Shown here piece after piece: positions 50,389 to 59,185 of a stretch of 64,000 nt of DNA. Below the pieces are notes generated by a model. The model was not told the origin of the DNA, did not search any database, and saw nothing but the letters and a program-made list of their open reading frames with translations. Source of the DNA: Halorubrum lipolyticum DSM 21995 (GTDB lineage Archaea > Halobacteriota > Halobacteria > Halobacteriales > Haloferacaceae); contig NZ_AOJG01000041.1 of the NCBI RefSeq assembly GCF_000337375.1, positions 116,554-180,553 on the forward strand, in the 5' to 3' direction. A program made the position numbers and the translations under genes. The first letter of the stretch is position 1; each line of letters begins with the position of its first letter.

Positions 50389-50617
50389 GATTCCTCGCGG
50401 GGGATGTCTCTCTCTCCTCTCGGTTCGGGAATAAGCCTGTTGCCCCTGTCGACGCCGCCGGATCCCTCGGGGGATCCGTGTGGTGCGGCGAGCTGTGTCA
50501 TCATATGGCACGGTACGGCATCCGTATTTAAAACGCCGTCGCATGGGTGCGTTTTCGCCGTCTTCGCGGAGCGCGCCGGCCCGTCGGTTTTTATCCGTTC
50601 GGAAACCATCTCCGTCC

Positions 50618-50812
50618 GTGTTAGACTCCCTCTCCGACCCGATGCGGATGCTCGTCACGCGGCTCGCGGTCCTCGCCGCCGGCGTGCTCCTCGGCGTCGC
50701 GCTGTACCTGCTCGGGGTCGTCGGCGTCCTCGTCGTTCCGCTCGCGGCGACCGCCGCGATCGTGGTGGGCGAAGTCTATTTTGCCGTCGCGGGCGACGAC
50801 CAGTCGACGTGA
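50618..50812 (+). CDS. Small two-TM membrane protein
   Basis: 64 aa from GTG 50618. Two TM helices: [20 protein letters not shown] and [25 protein letters not shown]-like GTTTTTATCC ~28 nt upstream supports the GTG as a leaderless start. Divergent from cdc48 and convergent with the NAD kinase gene. Family unknown. Confidence 0.6.
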   Translation: MLDSLSDPMRMLVTRLAVLAAGVLLGVALYLLGVVGVLVVPLAATAAIVVGEVYFAVAGDDQST

Positions 50813-50828
50813 GTCCGGAGAAGCCGCG

Positions 50829-51929
50829 TCAAACGATCTTCATCATCCGCGTCTCGAACTTGCCGACGCGAACGCGCACCCAGCCCGAAAGCTCCGCGTC
50901 GAGGTCGGGGTCGTCGGTGTCGACCCGGAGCGCCCGCACGTCGTCGAGCTTCGTCCGCGAGGCGACGATCCGCAGGTCGCAGCGCCGGATCACCGCCGGC
51001 GACAGCTGCGGGTTCCCGCGGCCGAAGACGAACCCCTGCCCGCCGATGGGGGAGACGACGATCACGTTCTCATCGCCGAGCGCGTCGAGGATCTCCCGCT
51101 CGGTGCCGTCCCGGACGACCACCTCGCCGTCGCGCCAGACGTCGACGCCGATCGGCGAGGGCTCGAACCCCAGCTCCGCCTTGATCGCGCCGACCGTCGA
51201 TCCCGGACCGAGGACGAAGGTGACGCCCTCGCCCTCGCGCTCTCGGATGTCGTCCGCGACGCCCTCCGCCAGCGACTCGACGGTCCCGCTCGCGGTCTGT
51301 TTCGACGACTGGAGGTCGTCGGCGACCGGGACGTGCGCGACCGCGCGGAGCTCCGGATTGACCTCCCCCTCGCGGTAGGCGTCCTCGTCGATGTCCATCA
51401 CCTCGCGGCGCTCGGTGCGGGAGAAGGAGGCGGCGACCTCGGCGGCGTCCTCGGGCGAGACGGCGAACACGGACGAGTACACCTTCACGCCGGCGGGAAC
51501 GCCGAGCATCGGGACCTCGGACCCCGTCCGTTCCAACGCGGTCGCCACGTCGGTCGCCGTGCCGTCGCCGCCGACGAACAGGACGAGGTCCACCGGGTCC
51601 TCGCCGCCGACGAACGCCTCGACGACGCGCGCGGTGTGCTCCGCGGTCGTCTCCGTGGGGTCCGGCGTCGCGCCGTCGAACGGGTCGACCGCGCGGACCG
51701 GCTCGAAGCCCGCCTCGCGGACCAGCCGCTCGCCCATCGGATCGGCCGCGGTCGAGACCCACGTCTCGGGCGCGACCGCCGCGAGCCGCTCCAGCGCCCG
51801 CCGCGCCCGGTCCGGCGCCCGGGGTTCGGCGCCGCGTGCGACCGCCTCAGCCACCTTCCCGTCGGTGCCCTTGAGCCCGACGCGGCCGCCCATCCCGGCG
51901 ACCGGGTTCACCGCGAATCCGACATGCAT
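50829..51929 (-). CDS. ATP-NAD kinase family protein
   Basis: 366 aa. VGFAVNPVAGMGGRVGLKGT at the start and LFVGGDGTATDVATAL (GGDGT, the NAD-kinase signature) identify the ATP-NAD kinase fold. The length exceeds bacterial NadK (~290) and matches the archaeal AcoX-related branch, so the phosphate acceptor may not be NAD. Starts ATG 51929. Confidence 0.8.
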   Translation of the reverse strand: MHVGFAVNPVAGMGGRVGLKGTDGKVAEAVARGAEPRAPDRARRALERLAAVAPETWVSTAADPMGERLVREAGFEPVRAVDPFDGATPDPTETTAEHTARVVEAFVGGEDPVDLVLFVGGDGTATDVATALERTGSEVPMLGVPAGVKVYSSVFAVSPEDAAEVAASFSRTERREVMDIDEDAYREGEVNPELRAVAHVPVADDLQSSKQTASGTVESLAEGVADDIREREGEGVTFVLGPGSTVGAIKAELGFEPSPIGVDVWRDGEVVVRDGTEREILDALGDENVIVVSPIGGQGFVFGRGNPQLSPAVIRRCDLRIVASRTKLDDVRALRVDTDDPDLDAELSGWVRVRVGKFETRMMKIV

Positions 51930-52019
51930 GTCGGATTCTTCGGCGGCGAGCCCTTAAGCGGGACGCGTCTCGCCGCGCGAAGATCAACGTTTAAGACGCC
52001 CCCAAGACAAGCGCGAACC

Positions 52020-52133
52020 ATGCTCCTCGAAGCCGCTCCGGTCGAGCCGCTCCCGATCGACGCGACCGCGACCGCCGTCCTCGTCGCCAGCCTCGTGATC
52101 ACCGCGCTGTGGGTCGCGTACCTCTACCGCTGA
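52020..52133 (+). CDS. 37-aa single-TM protein
   Basis: ATG 52020 to TGA 52133. Acidic N-terminus then TM helix (ATAVLVASLVITALWVAYLY). A TATA-like CGTTTAAGAC (51987-51997) is ~28 nt upstream, a good leaderless arrangement. Convergent with the CinA-like gene. Too short for family assignment, but promoter and codon use support it. Confidence 0.6.
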   Translation: MLLEAAPVEPLPIDATATAVLVASLVITALWVAYLYR

Positions 52134-52145
52134 TCGCGCTCGTTC

Positions 52146-52871
52146 TCACCGCTCCGAATCGGTCGTCTCCGAATCGGCCAGCCCCGAATCGACCAGCTCC
52201 GACCGCTCCCGCACCCACTCGGCGGCGCGCGCCGCCTCGTCGGCCGACGCCGCCGTGATCTTCACCCGCACGCTCTCGCCTGGATACGACCCGACGGACA
52301 CGTCGAACGCCTCCTGAAGCTCCGCGAACCGCTCTAACAGCTCGCTCTCCGGCTCGTCGACGTCGACGACGACGGTGTGGGTCCGCGTCCCCTCGAACTC
52401 GTCGGCGACCGTCTCGAACATCGCCTCCATCTCCGCCGGGACGCCCGGCAGGACGTACACGGACTCGACGACGGCCCCGGGCGCGACGCCGGCCTCGTTC
52501 GCGAGCGGCCGACAGCCGACCGGGAGGTGAGTGGTCTCGGCGACCAGGTCCTCCGCGCTGTACCCCCGCTCGGCGAGCCAGTCAGCGGCCTCCTCGTTGG
52601 CGGCGAGGTCGCGACCGAACGCGGCCGCGACCGCCTCCATCGTCACGTCGTCGTGCGTCGGTCCGAGCCCGCCGGTGACGAGCACGGCGTCGTACTCGGC
52701 GTGGTACTCGTTGACGACGCGCGCGATCTCGGCGACCTCGTCCGGGACGACCGTCACGCGCCGGACCGTCACGCCGCGGTCGTCGAGTCGGCCGCAGAGC
52801 CACGTCGCGTTCGTGTTCTCGGTGTCGCCGACGAGGAGCTCGTCCCCGACGGTGACGATTGCGGCGTCCAT
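52146..52871 (-). CDS. CinA-like molybdopterin-binding-fold protein
   Basis: 241 aa. MDAAIVTVGDELLVGDTENT and the loop VTGGLGPTHDDVTMEAVAAA identify the MoCF-biosynthesis/CinA N-terminal fold. The C-terminal nicotinamide amidase half of bacterial CinA is absent, as in archaeal single-domain forms. ADP-ribose pyrophosphatase-type activity (COG1058) is known for some. ATG 52871; 38 bp downstream of the DUF5803 gene, same strand. Confidence 0.85.
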   Translation of the reverse strand: MDAAIVTVGDELLVGDTENTNATWLCGRLDDRGVTVRRVTVVPDEVAEIARVVNEYHAEYDAVLVTGGLGPTHDDVTMEAVAAAFGRDLAANEEAADWLAERGYSAEDLVAETTHLPVGCRPLANEAGVAPGAVVESVYVLPGVPAEMEAMFETVADEFEGTRTHTVVVDVDEPESELLERFAELQEAFDVSVGSYPGESVRVKITAASADEAARAAEWVRERSELVDSGLADSETTDSER

Positions 52872-52909
52872 ACCCGCACAAGGCGTCGCGCACTGAAAAA
52901 GGGCGCCAG

Positions 52910-53683
52910 TTACTCCTCGTCGTCGTCGTCCTCGTAGACGCCGAGCCCCATCTGCCGGCGCCGCTCGCGGAGCTCCTCCAGCTGTCGCCGGAAGTACGCC
53001 GTCCCGACGACCGCGGCGATCACGGCGATCGCGAGGATGACCCCGAAGACGAGCAGGTCCGTCTCGCGGTACGACTGGACCACGACCGACCCGCTCGTGA
53101 CGGAGTCCCACGTGATCCGGTCGCGACCGTCGACCGTCTCGATCTCGTGGTCGCGCGGCGAGACGTGCCCGACGATCGGGAACTCGGTGCTGAAGCCGGG
53201 CGGGAGCGTCACCGCGTACGACCCCTCTATGTAGGTGAGCGTGGTGAACCGGCGGGGCGACCCGGACGCGGAGATCGCCAGCCGTCCGCCCTCCGTCTCG
53301 TCGCCGAACCGGACCCACGTCTCGTCGGGGGTGCGCTCGACCTCGCCGCCGCGGGCGCGGAACTCGGTCCCGTTCAGCACCTCGCCGTCGGGGGACTGAT
53401 ACCGGAACGCCTCGAACTCGAAGGGCTGATCGCCCGTGTACGGGGTCTGCCGGTAGAAGCGTATCTCGTCGACCCCGGAGACGTTGTACACGGCGGTGTA
53501 CCGCGTCCCCGTCGACAGGTTGATCGACGCGTCGCGCTCGGTGTCGAAGTCGTACTCGTGCGGCGGCTCGGCGTCGAGGGTCCCGTTCGCCACGTCGCCG
53601 CCGTCGTTGACGTAGGTGAGACAGCCGGCGCTGACGGCCAGCAGCGCGACGACCGCGACCGCGAGTGCGAAGCGTCGGTTCAC
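52910..53683 (-). CDS. DUF5803-like lipoprotein with C-terminal TM
   Basis: 257 aa. Signal peptide with lipobox (ALLAVSAGC), a beta-rich extracellular domain (~30-200) and a C-terminal TM (LVFGVILAIAVIAAVVGTAY) with a charged, acidic tail. Architecture matches the haloarchaeal DUF5803 family. 3 bp downstream of the DUF2110 gene, so part of the tfe operon. Confidence 0.75.
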   Translation of the reverse strand: MNRRFALAVAVVALLAVSAGCLTYVNDGGDVANGTLDAEPPHEYDFDTERDASINLSTGTRYTAVYNVSGVDEIRFYRQTPYTGDQPFEFEAFRYQSPDGEVLNGTEFRARGGEVERTPDETWVRFGDETEGGRLAISASGSPRRFTTLTYIEGSYAVTLPPGFSTEFPIVGHVSPRDHEIETVDGRDRITWDSVTSGSVVVQSYRETDLLVFGVILAIAVIAAVVGTAYFRRQLEELRERRRQMGLGVYEDDDDEE

Positions 53684-53686
53684 GGC

Positions 53687-54382
53687 TCAGACGACGCAGC
53701 GCATCTCCGCCGGGAGGTACGAGCCGATCGCGGCCAACAGCCCCGGCGGGTCGGTGTCCTCGGTGCAGACGACGCTCTGTTCCAAGAGCCCCAGTCGCTC
53801 GACGGTGATAATGTCCTGCGCGTGGCCCGCTCGGTTCACGGTCGCCCGGACCTCGCCGCGGGTCGCCGAGTTGACGTTGAGCCGCCCGTCCCCGCGCTGC
53901 CAGTCGTACAGGCGGTCGCGCTCGGCGTCCGCCAGCCGGCTCGGCTCCGAATCGGGGTCGCCGACGTCGCCGCCGTAGACGAAGCGCACGGAGAGGTGCT
54001 GGACCAGCCCGAACCGCTCGACGACCTGCGCCGGCGACCCTCTCCCGAGACCGATCTCGTCGGCCGGAATCTGCACCTCGACGCCGGCGTCGAGCACGAA
54101 GCCGTCGTCGTCCCACGACTCGAGGGTGCCGACGTACTCCTCGCCGGCCGCCAGCCCCTCGTCGTGGGCGACGATCTCGCCCCACGTCTCCGCGAGGACG
54201 TTGCGGGCGACCTCGGCGTCCTCGCCGCTCACGTCCACCTGCACGAAGTCGTCGTCGCGGACGCCGACGTGCCAGTCGACGTCGAGCTCGCCCACGTCGT
54301 TGGCGACGAGCGAGTTCATCCCGTCGAGCGCGCGGTCGCGGGCGTCGCCCTCGACGTAGCACTTGGTTGCGAGGACGACCAT
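53687..54382 (-). CDS. DUF2110 protein
   Basis: 231 aa. Contains GTLESWDDDGFVLDAGVEVQ (S1/OB-like) and DRLYDWQRGDGRLNVNSATR. DUF2110 is an archaeal family found next to TFE in many genomes; here the start codon overlaps the tfe stop by 1 bp. RNA or transcription-complex binding is an inference from this constant neighbour. Confidence 0.82.
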   Translation of the reverse strand: MVVLATKCYVEGDARDRALDGMNSLVANDVGELDVDWHVGVRDDDFVQVDVSGEDAEVARNVLAETWGEIVAHDEGLAAGEEYVGTLESWDDDGFVLDAGVEVQIPADEIGLGRGSPAQVVERFGLVQHLSVRFVYGGDVGDPDSEPSRLADAERDRLYDWQRGDGRLNVNSATRGEVRATVNRAGHAQDIITVERLGLLEQSVVCTEDTDPPGLLAAIGSYLPAEMRCVV

Positions 54383-54906
54383 CAGCCCGTCACGTCCACG
54401 TTGAGCTCGTCGCGGAGCTCATCGACGCGCCGGCCCATCGCCTCGCGGAGCCGGTCGTTGTCCATCGCCTCGACCGGGGAGCCGCACTCCGGGCACTCGA
54501 AGCCGAAGTCCATCGCCTCGCCGAACTCGAAGCGGATCGAACACACCTCACAGAGGTAGAACTCGTGAGTACGCTCGTACTCTTCCCGCTCCTCTAAGGC
54601 GTCGAGCAGGCGGTACATCTCCTCTTCGAGGTTCTCCGGGATGTTGTCGTAGTGGAACGTCCAGAGGTACGTGAGCCATCCCGAGTCCTCGTCGCGCACC
54701 CGGCGGTAGGTGGCGAGGTCGTTCTCGTACAGGATGAACAGCGCGCGTCGGACGTCGTTGAGCTCCAGTCCGAGCTCCTCCGCCAGCTCCTCGTCGGTGA
54801 CCTCGCCGTCGGGCGGCGCGGCCGCGACCGGCATCCCCGTCGGCCCCACCAGCTCGTGGAGGTACTTCTGGATGACGGGGTCGTTCAGTAGATCCTCAAA
54901 AGCCAT
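54382..54906 (-). CDS. tfe: Transcription initiation factor TFE alpha
   Basis: 174 aa. N-terminal winged helix (~1-95, DEELAEELGLELNDVRRALF; the wing FHYDNIPENLEEEMYRLL), a helix, then a zinc ribbon with YLCEVCSIRF and FECPECGSPV. This is archaeal TFE, which assists TBP/TFB in promoter melting with RNA polymerase. ATG 54906. First gene of a tfe-DUF2110-DUF5803-cinA-like unit. Confidence 0.95.
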   Translation of the reverse strand: MAFEDLLNDPVIQKYLHELVGPTGMPVAAAPPDGEVTDEELAEELGLELNDVRRALFILYENDLATYRRVRDEDSGWLTYLWTFHYDNIPENLEEEMYRLLDALEEREEYERTHEFYLCEVCSIRFEFGEAMDFGFECPECGSPVEAMDNDRLREAMGRRVDELRDELNVDVTG

Positions 54907-55038
54907 TACGTGGATCTGGTGGAGGAACCGGGTTAAAAGCTCCGGAAGGAGCGGTGACCGCCTCGGGCAGTCACCGCCGATCCCGACCGCGACCGCCTCC
55001 GGCAAAGCTTTACCCCGCGTCTGACACGACACGGTCGT

Positions 55039-56124
55039 ATGGCATCGACCGGCGGCACGGGGGAGGGTTCGAACGAGTCGGCGGAGTCGGAGGGCTCGGA
55101 CGAGCCGGCGGGGTCGGAGCGGTCGGTACAGACGGTCGCGTCCGAATCCCCGGCGCCCAGTTCCCCGACGGTCGGAACGCGGGTCCGCCGGGTCGTCGGC
55201 GCGCTCGCGCTCCTCGCCGTCCCCGTCCTGCTCGCCGCCGTCCCGCTGGTCCCCGTCGCCGCGCTCCTCGGGCCCGCCGGGCTCGGCGTCGCCGGCCCGG
55301 GCGCTGTCGGCGGGCTCGTCGCCGCCGTCGCCGTCGGTCTGGGCGGCTCCGCGCTCGTCGGTCCGATCGTGGTCGACCGCCGGATCGCCCGACTCCCCGA
55401 GGCCGAACTCGGCGACCGCCCCGCCGACTTCGTCGCCGACCGCGTCTCGACCCTCGCGGAGGAGGTGGGCGTCGACGCCCCCGAGGTGACGGTCGTCCGC
55501 GCCGACGCCGCCAACGTCGCCGTCGCCGACGGCCACCGCGGCTCGCGGCTCGTCGTCTCGACCCGGCTGCTCTCGCTGCCGAAGGCCGACCGGGACGCGG
55601 CGCTCCGACACGCGCTCGTCCGGCTCCGGACCCGCGAGGCGCTCGTCGCGACCGCGCTGCTCCCCGCGCTCGGGGCGGTCGAGACGGTGGCGCTCCTCGC
55701 GACCCTGCTCGTCGGGCGCCGCGGCGAGCGGACGGCTGCGGACCGCCGCGTCAATCGGATCCACGGGTACGAGCCGGAGCGCGAGCGGGTCCCGTCGTGG
55801 GCGTACGCGGTCGCCGGGGTCGCGCTCTGGCTCCTGCTCCTCCCGGCGTGGCTCCCGGCGGCCGTCGGCGACCGGCTCTACGTCGATGGCGGGCGGCGAG
55901 ACGCGGATACGGCGGTCGCCCGGGTCGGGACCGCCGAGCGCGACGGGCTCGGCAACGCGGTCGCGTTCGCCAGCGACGCCGCGGGCGCCGCCGACTGGCC
56001 GCCCCTCCTCGACCGCCTCTCGCTCGTCTCGATGGCGGACGCCGAGACCGGTCGCGTGCGGGGGACGAGCCGGCAGGAGGCGCGGACGCGGCTCGCCAGA
56101 CTCCGGTCGAAGCGGACGCTGTGA
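55039..56124 (+). CDS. HtpX/M48-like membrane protein without active site
   Basis: 361 aa with four TM helices (about 50-72, 85-110, 200-222, 254-276). Residues ~130-200 (FVADRVSTLAEEVGVDAPEV, then RLVVSTRLLSLPKADRDAAL) follow the HtpX peptidase layout, but the zinc helix, expected HExxH, reads RHALVRLRTRE: the Glu and second His are lost. So it is a probable pseudoprotease, perhaps a regulator of an active homologue. Divergent from tfe. Confidence 0.65.
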   Translation: MASTGGTGEGSNESAESEGSDEPAGSERSVQTVASESPAPSSPTVGTRVRRVVGALALLAVPVLLAAVPLVPVAALLGPAGLGVAGPGAVGGLVAAVAVGLGGSALVGPIVVDRRIARLPEAELGDRPADFVADRVSTLAEEVGVDAPEVTVVRADAANVAVADGHRGSRLVVSTRLLSLPKADRDAALRHALVRLRTREALVATALLPALGAVETVALLATLLVGRRGERTAADRRVNRIHGYEPERERVPSWAYAVAGVALWLLLLPAWLPAAVGDRLYVDGGRRDADTAVARVGTAERDGLGNAVAFASDAAGAADWPPLLDRLSLVSMADAETGRVRGTSRQEARTRLARLRSKRTL

Positions 56125-56141
56125 CTCGCCGATCCGCGCGG

Positions 56142-57626
56142 TCAGGGATGCGCCGGGACGGCCATCCGGAGGACCGTTCCGCCCGTCTCGGACGACTCCA
56201 CCGAGAACTCGCCGCCCGCCTTGCTCACGACCCAGTACATCAGCCAGATCCCGAGGCGGTCCGCGTGCTTCAGCGACGTCTCGCCCCGTTCGAGCACGTG
56301 GGTCTCGTGTTCCGGGATCCCCGGCCCGTCGTCCTCGATCTCGATGTCGATCCATCCCTCGTCCGCGCGCTCGACCCGTATCCAGACCGTCGGGTTCGGG
56401 GCGGGGTTGTGTTTGACCGCGTTCTCCACGGCCTCCTCGATCGCCGTCTGGAGGCCGAGCACGCTCACGTCGAGGAGGTCGTCGCCCTCGGGGAGCGAGA
56501 GCTCGAACGTCGCGTCGGGGTACCGGTCGGTCATCCGGCTCAGTAGCTCGGACAGCCGGTCGCGCAGCTCGACGGCGGCCTCGTCCGGTTCGGTCTTCGA
56601 GAGCGTGTGGTCGATCTTCCGCACCGCCTCCGCGATCCCCATCAGGTCGTCGGTCGTCTCCGCGATCACGTCGAGCGATTTCCGGCGTTGTTCCTCGCCG
56701 GGGTCGCGCCGCAGGAGGTCGGTGTACCCCTCGATGAGGTTCATCTTGTTCCGGAGGTTGTGGTTGAGCACGCGTCCCATCACCTCCAGTCGCCGCTCGC
56801 GGATCTTCCGCTCCGTGATGTTCGTCTGGAACCCGACGTAGCGGATCACGCTCCCGTCCTCGCCGCGGATCGGCGCGACGGTGAGCCGGTTCCAGAACTT
56901 CTGGTCGTTGGCGCGGTAGTTCAGGACGTCGACGGAGACCGGCCGCTCGTCGTCGATCGCCTCGCGGATCGCCGCCGTCGTCTCGGTGTTCGTCTCCGCC
57001 CCTTGCAGGAACCGACAGTCCTTCCCGAGCATCTCCGGGCCGTACCCGGTGAGCCGCTCGAACTCCTCGTTGAGGTAGGTCAGCGGGTTGTTCTCGGTTC
57101 CCGGCTCCGCGAGGGTGATTCCCACGGGTGCCTCGTCCATCGCCCGCTCCTTCTCCCGGAGCTCCCGGACGACCGCCTCCAGACGCCGCTCCCGGTCCGC
57201 GAGCCGGAGGGCGGTGCGCCGCCGCTCGACGAGGTTGGCGACGCGGGACCGCAGCGCCCCCCGCTGTACCGGGAGTTCGACGACGTCGTCGACGCGCTCC
57301 CACGGGTCCCGCGGAGCCTCGGTGTCGGCGTCTCGCACCAGCAGCACGAAGGGAAGAAACACCGGTTCCGCGCGTTCGCGTCGCCGGTCGAGCGCCTCGG
57401 TGACTCCCCTGAACGCGGCCGCGTCGAGCACGCAGCAGTCGAACTCCGAGTCGAGCGCGGCCGGGTCGGTCGCCGTCTCGATCCGGTAGCGCTCGCCCAG
57501 CGTCTCTGCCACCAGCTCGCGGTCGCGTCCCGCTCGCATGAACAGCAGGACTCGGTCGGCCTCACCGGACCCGGCGATCGCGTCGGGTGCGGACTCGTCG
57601 GCGACCTCGCCGGGACCCGTACCCAT
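56142..57626 (-). CDS. LOV-domain sensor histidine kinase
   Basis: 494 aa. A degenerate receiver-like domain (~24-140) is followed by a PAS domain (~160-272) with the LOV hallmark GKDCRFLQG around Cys204, the residue that bonds flavin on blue light, then NYRANDQKFWNRLTVAPIRG and VGFQTNITERK. The kinase has an H-box (LNHNLRNKMNLIEG, His289), N-box ENAVKHNP and G1 EDDGPGIPE. Cytosolic, no TM. The motif has Asp where LOV domains usually have Asn, so photochemistry needs proof. Divergent from the KaiC-like gene with a 74-bp shared promoter. Confidence 0.8.
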   Translation of the reverse strand: MGTGPGEVADESAPDAIAGSGEADRVLLFMRAGRDRELVAETLGERYRIETATDPAALDSEFDCCVLDAAAFRGVTEALDRRRERAEPVFLPFVLLVRDADTEAPRDPWERVDDVVELPVQRGALRSRVANLVERRRTALRLADRERRLEAVVRELREKERAMDEAPVGITLAEPGTENNPLTYLNEEFERLTGYGPEMLGKDCRFLQGAETNTETTAAIREAIDDERPVSVDVLNYRANDQKFWNRLTVAPIRGEDGSVIRYVGFQTNITERKIRERRLEVMGRVLNHNLRNKMNLIEGYTDLLRRDPGEEQRRKSLDVIAETTDDLMGIAEAVRKIDHTLSKTEPDEAAVELRDRLSELLSRMTDRYPDATFELSLPEGDDLLDVSVLGLQTAIEEAVENAVKHNPAPNPTVWIRVERADEGWIDIEIEDDGPGIPEHETHVLERGETSLKHADRLGIWLMYWVVSKAGGEFSVESSETGGTVLRMAVPAHP

Positions 57627-57700
57627 ATTTCGTAGAAAGAGACCGCACAGCCACTAAGAGTTATCCATTTATGTGACCGGTCGTCGAACGGACCGACAAG
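57627..57700. promoter_or_regulatory. Divergent promoter, LOV kinase and KaiC-like gene
   Basis: 74 bp between start codons. For the plus strand CCATTTATGTG (57664-57674) lies ~28-36 nt before ATG 57701; for the minus strand GGATAACTC (~57657-57665) lies ~30 nt before ATG 57626. The two TATA elements almost overlap, so a single bound regulator would affect both genes. Confidence 0.55.
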
Positions 57701-59179
57701 ATGTCAACACCACTACCGGGGCGGGTGTCGACCGGCGTGGCGGGACTCGACGAGATCCTGTCGGGGGGACTCGTCTCGGAGCGGAGCTACATGGTCCGCG
57801 GCCAGGCCGGCAGCGGGAAGACGATCCTGAGCTTCCACTTCCTCCAGCAGGGCGTCGACGAGGGGGAGACGGCGCTGTTCATCAACCTCGAAGAGGACGT
57901 CCGCGACCTGAAGGCGAACGCGGCCGCGCTTGGCTTCGACACGGACGCGATCGAGTTCCTCGACCTGAGTCCGAGCGCGGACGTGTTCGTCGAAGACGAG
58001 TCGTACGAGGTGTTCGAGCCCGCCGAGGTCGAGCGGGACCCGCTGACCGAGGAGATCGTCGAGGGCGTGACCGCGGTCGATCCGGACCGCGTCGTCGTCG
58101 ACCCCCTGACCCAGCTTCGCTTCCTGTTGTCCGACGACTACCAGTTCCGGAAGCAGGTGGTCGGGTTCATGCGCTTCCTGAAAGACCGGGAGGCGACGGT
58201 GCTCTTCACCGTCCAGAACACCGCGTCGCTGCCGACGGACGACCTCGAGTTCATCACGGACGGGACGATCCGGCTCGACGCGGCGGAGTACGGCAAGACG
58301 GTCAGCGTCCCGAAGTTCCGCGGGTCGCCCACGCAGAGCGGCGATCACGCCTACCGGGTCACCGACGCGGGCGTCGAGGTGTACCCCGCGCTCCAGCCCG
58401 GACAGCGCGACGGCGACGCCGAGTTCGAGCAGATCTCGTCGGGGATCCCGGAGGTCGACGAGCTGCTCCACGGCGGGATCGAGCGCGGCACCGTCACCAT
58501 CGTGAGCGGGCCGACCGGCGTCGGGAAGACGACCCTGAGCACGCAGTTCATGAAGGAGGCCGCGGGTCGGGGTGAGCGCTCCGTGATCTACCTGTTCGAG
58601 GAGAACCGAGGGACGTTCCTCGCCCGATCGCGCGCGGTCAACATCCCGGTCGACGAGATGCTGGAGCGGGGGACCCTGCAGGTGAACGAGGTGGAGGCGT
58701 TAGAGCAGTCGCCACAGGAGTTCGCGCGGATGGTCCGCGACGAGGTCGAGGAGCGCGACGCCGACATCGTCATGATCGACGGGATCTCCGGGTACCGGCT
58801 GACGCTGCGGGGCGACGAGGACATGATGCTCCAGCAGATGCACGCGCTGGGACGCTACCTCAAGAACACGGGCGTGACGGGGATTTTCATCGACGAGACG
58901 CGGAACGTCACGGGGGAGTTCCAAGCGACGATGGGGAACATCAGCTACCTCGCGGACAACATCGTCTTCCTCCGGCACCTCGAGGTCGAGGGCGAGCTTC
59001 GGAAGGCGATCGGCGTCCTCAAAAAGCGGACGAGCGACTTCGAGCGGACGATCCGCGAGTTCAAGATCACCGAACACGGGATCTCCGTCGGCGAGCCGAT
59101 GTCGCAGCTGCGCGGCATCCTGAGCGGCACCCCGGAGGTCGTCGATCGGGAGTCGAAGCGGGACGACTGCGATTCGTAG
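57701..59179 (+). CDS. KaiC-like double RecA-domain ATPase
   Basis: 492 aa with two KaiC/RadA-type domains. Domain 1 (~1-235) has Walker A GQAGSGKTILSF and E-E pair NLEEDVRD; domain 2 (~245-475) has GPTGVGKTTLSTQF and LFEENRGTF, with Walker B DIVMIDGISGYRL. Cyanobacterial KaiC is a clock ATPase; haloarchaeal homologues (Cir proteins) have been linked to light/dark expression. Divergent from a LOV kinase, which suggests a light-signalling pair. Confidence 0.88.
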   Translation: MSTPLPGRVSTGVAGLDEILSGGLVSERSYMVRGQAGSGKTILSFHFLQQGVDEGETALFINLEEDVRDLKANAAALGFDTDAIEFLDLSPSADVFVEDESYEVFEPAEVERDPLTEEIVEGVTAVDPDRVVVDPLTQLRFLLSDDYQFRKQVVGFMRFLKDREATVLFTVQNTASLPTDDLEFITDGTIRLDAAEYGKTVSVPKFRGSPTQSGDHAYRVTDAGVEVYPALQPGQRDGDAEFEQISSGIPEVDELLHGGIERGTVTIVSGPTGVGKTTLSTQFMKEAAGRGERSVIYLFEENRGTFLARSRAVNIPVDEMLERGTLQVNEVEALEQSPQEFARMVRDEVEERDADIVMIDGISGYRLTLRGDEDMMLQQMHALGRYLKNTGVTGIFIDETRNVTGEFQATMGNISYLADNIVFLRHLEVEGELRKAIGVLKKRTSDFERTIREFKITEHGISVGEPMSQLRGILSGTPEVVDRESKRDDCDS

Positions 59180-59185
59180 GGCGAC

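Noticed and set aside
50389-50658. N-terminal extension of CDC48
   Set aside because: Family proteins begin at [13 protein letters not shown]; the extra 90 residues are basic and lack homology in style.
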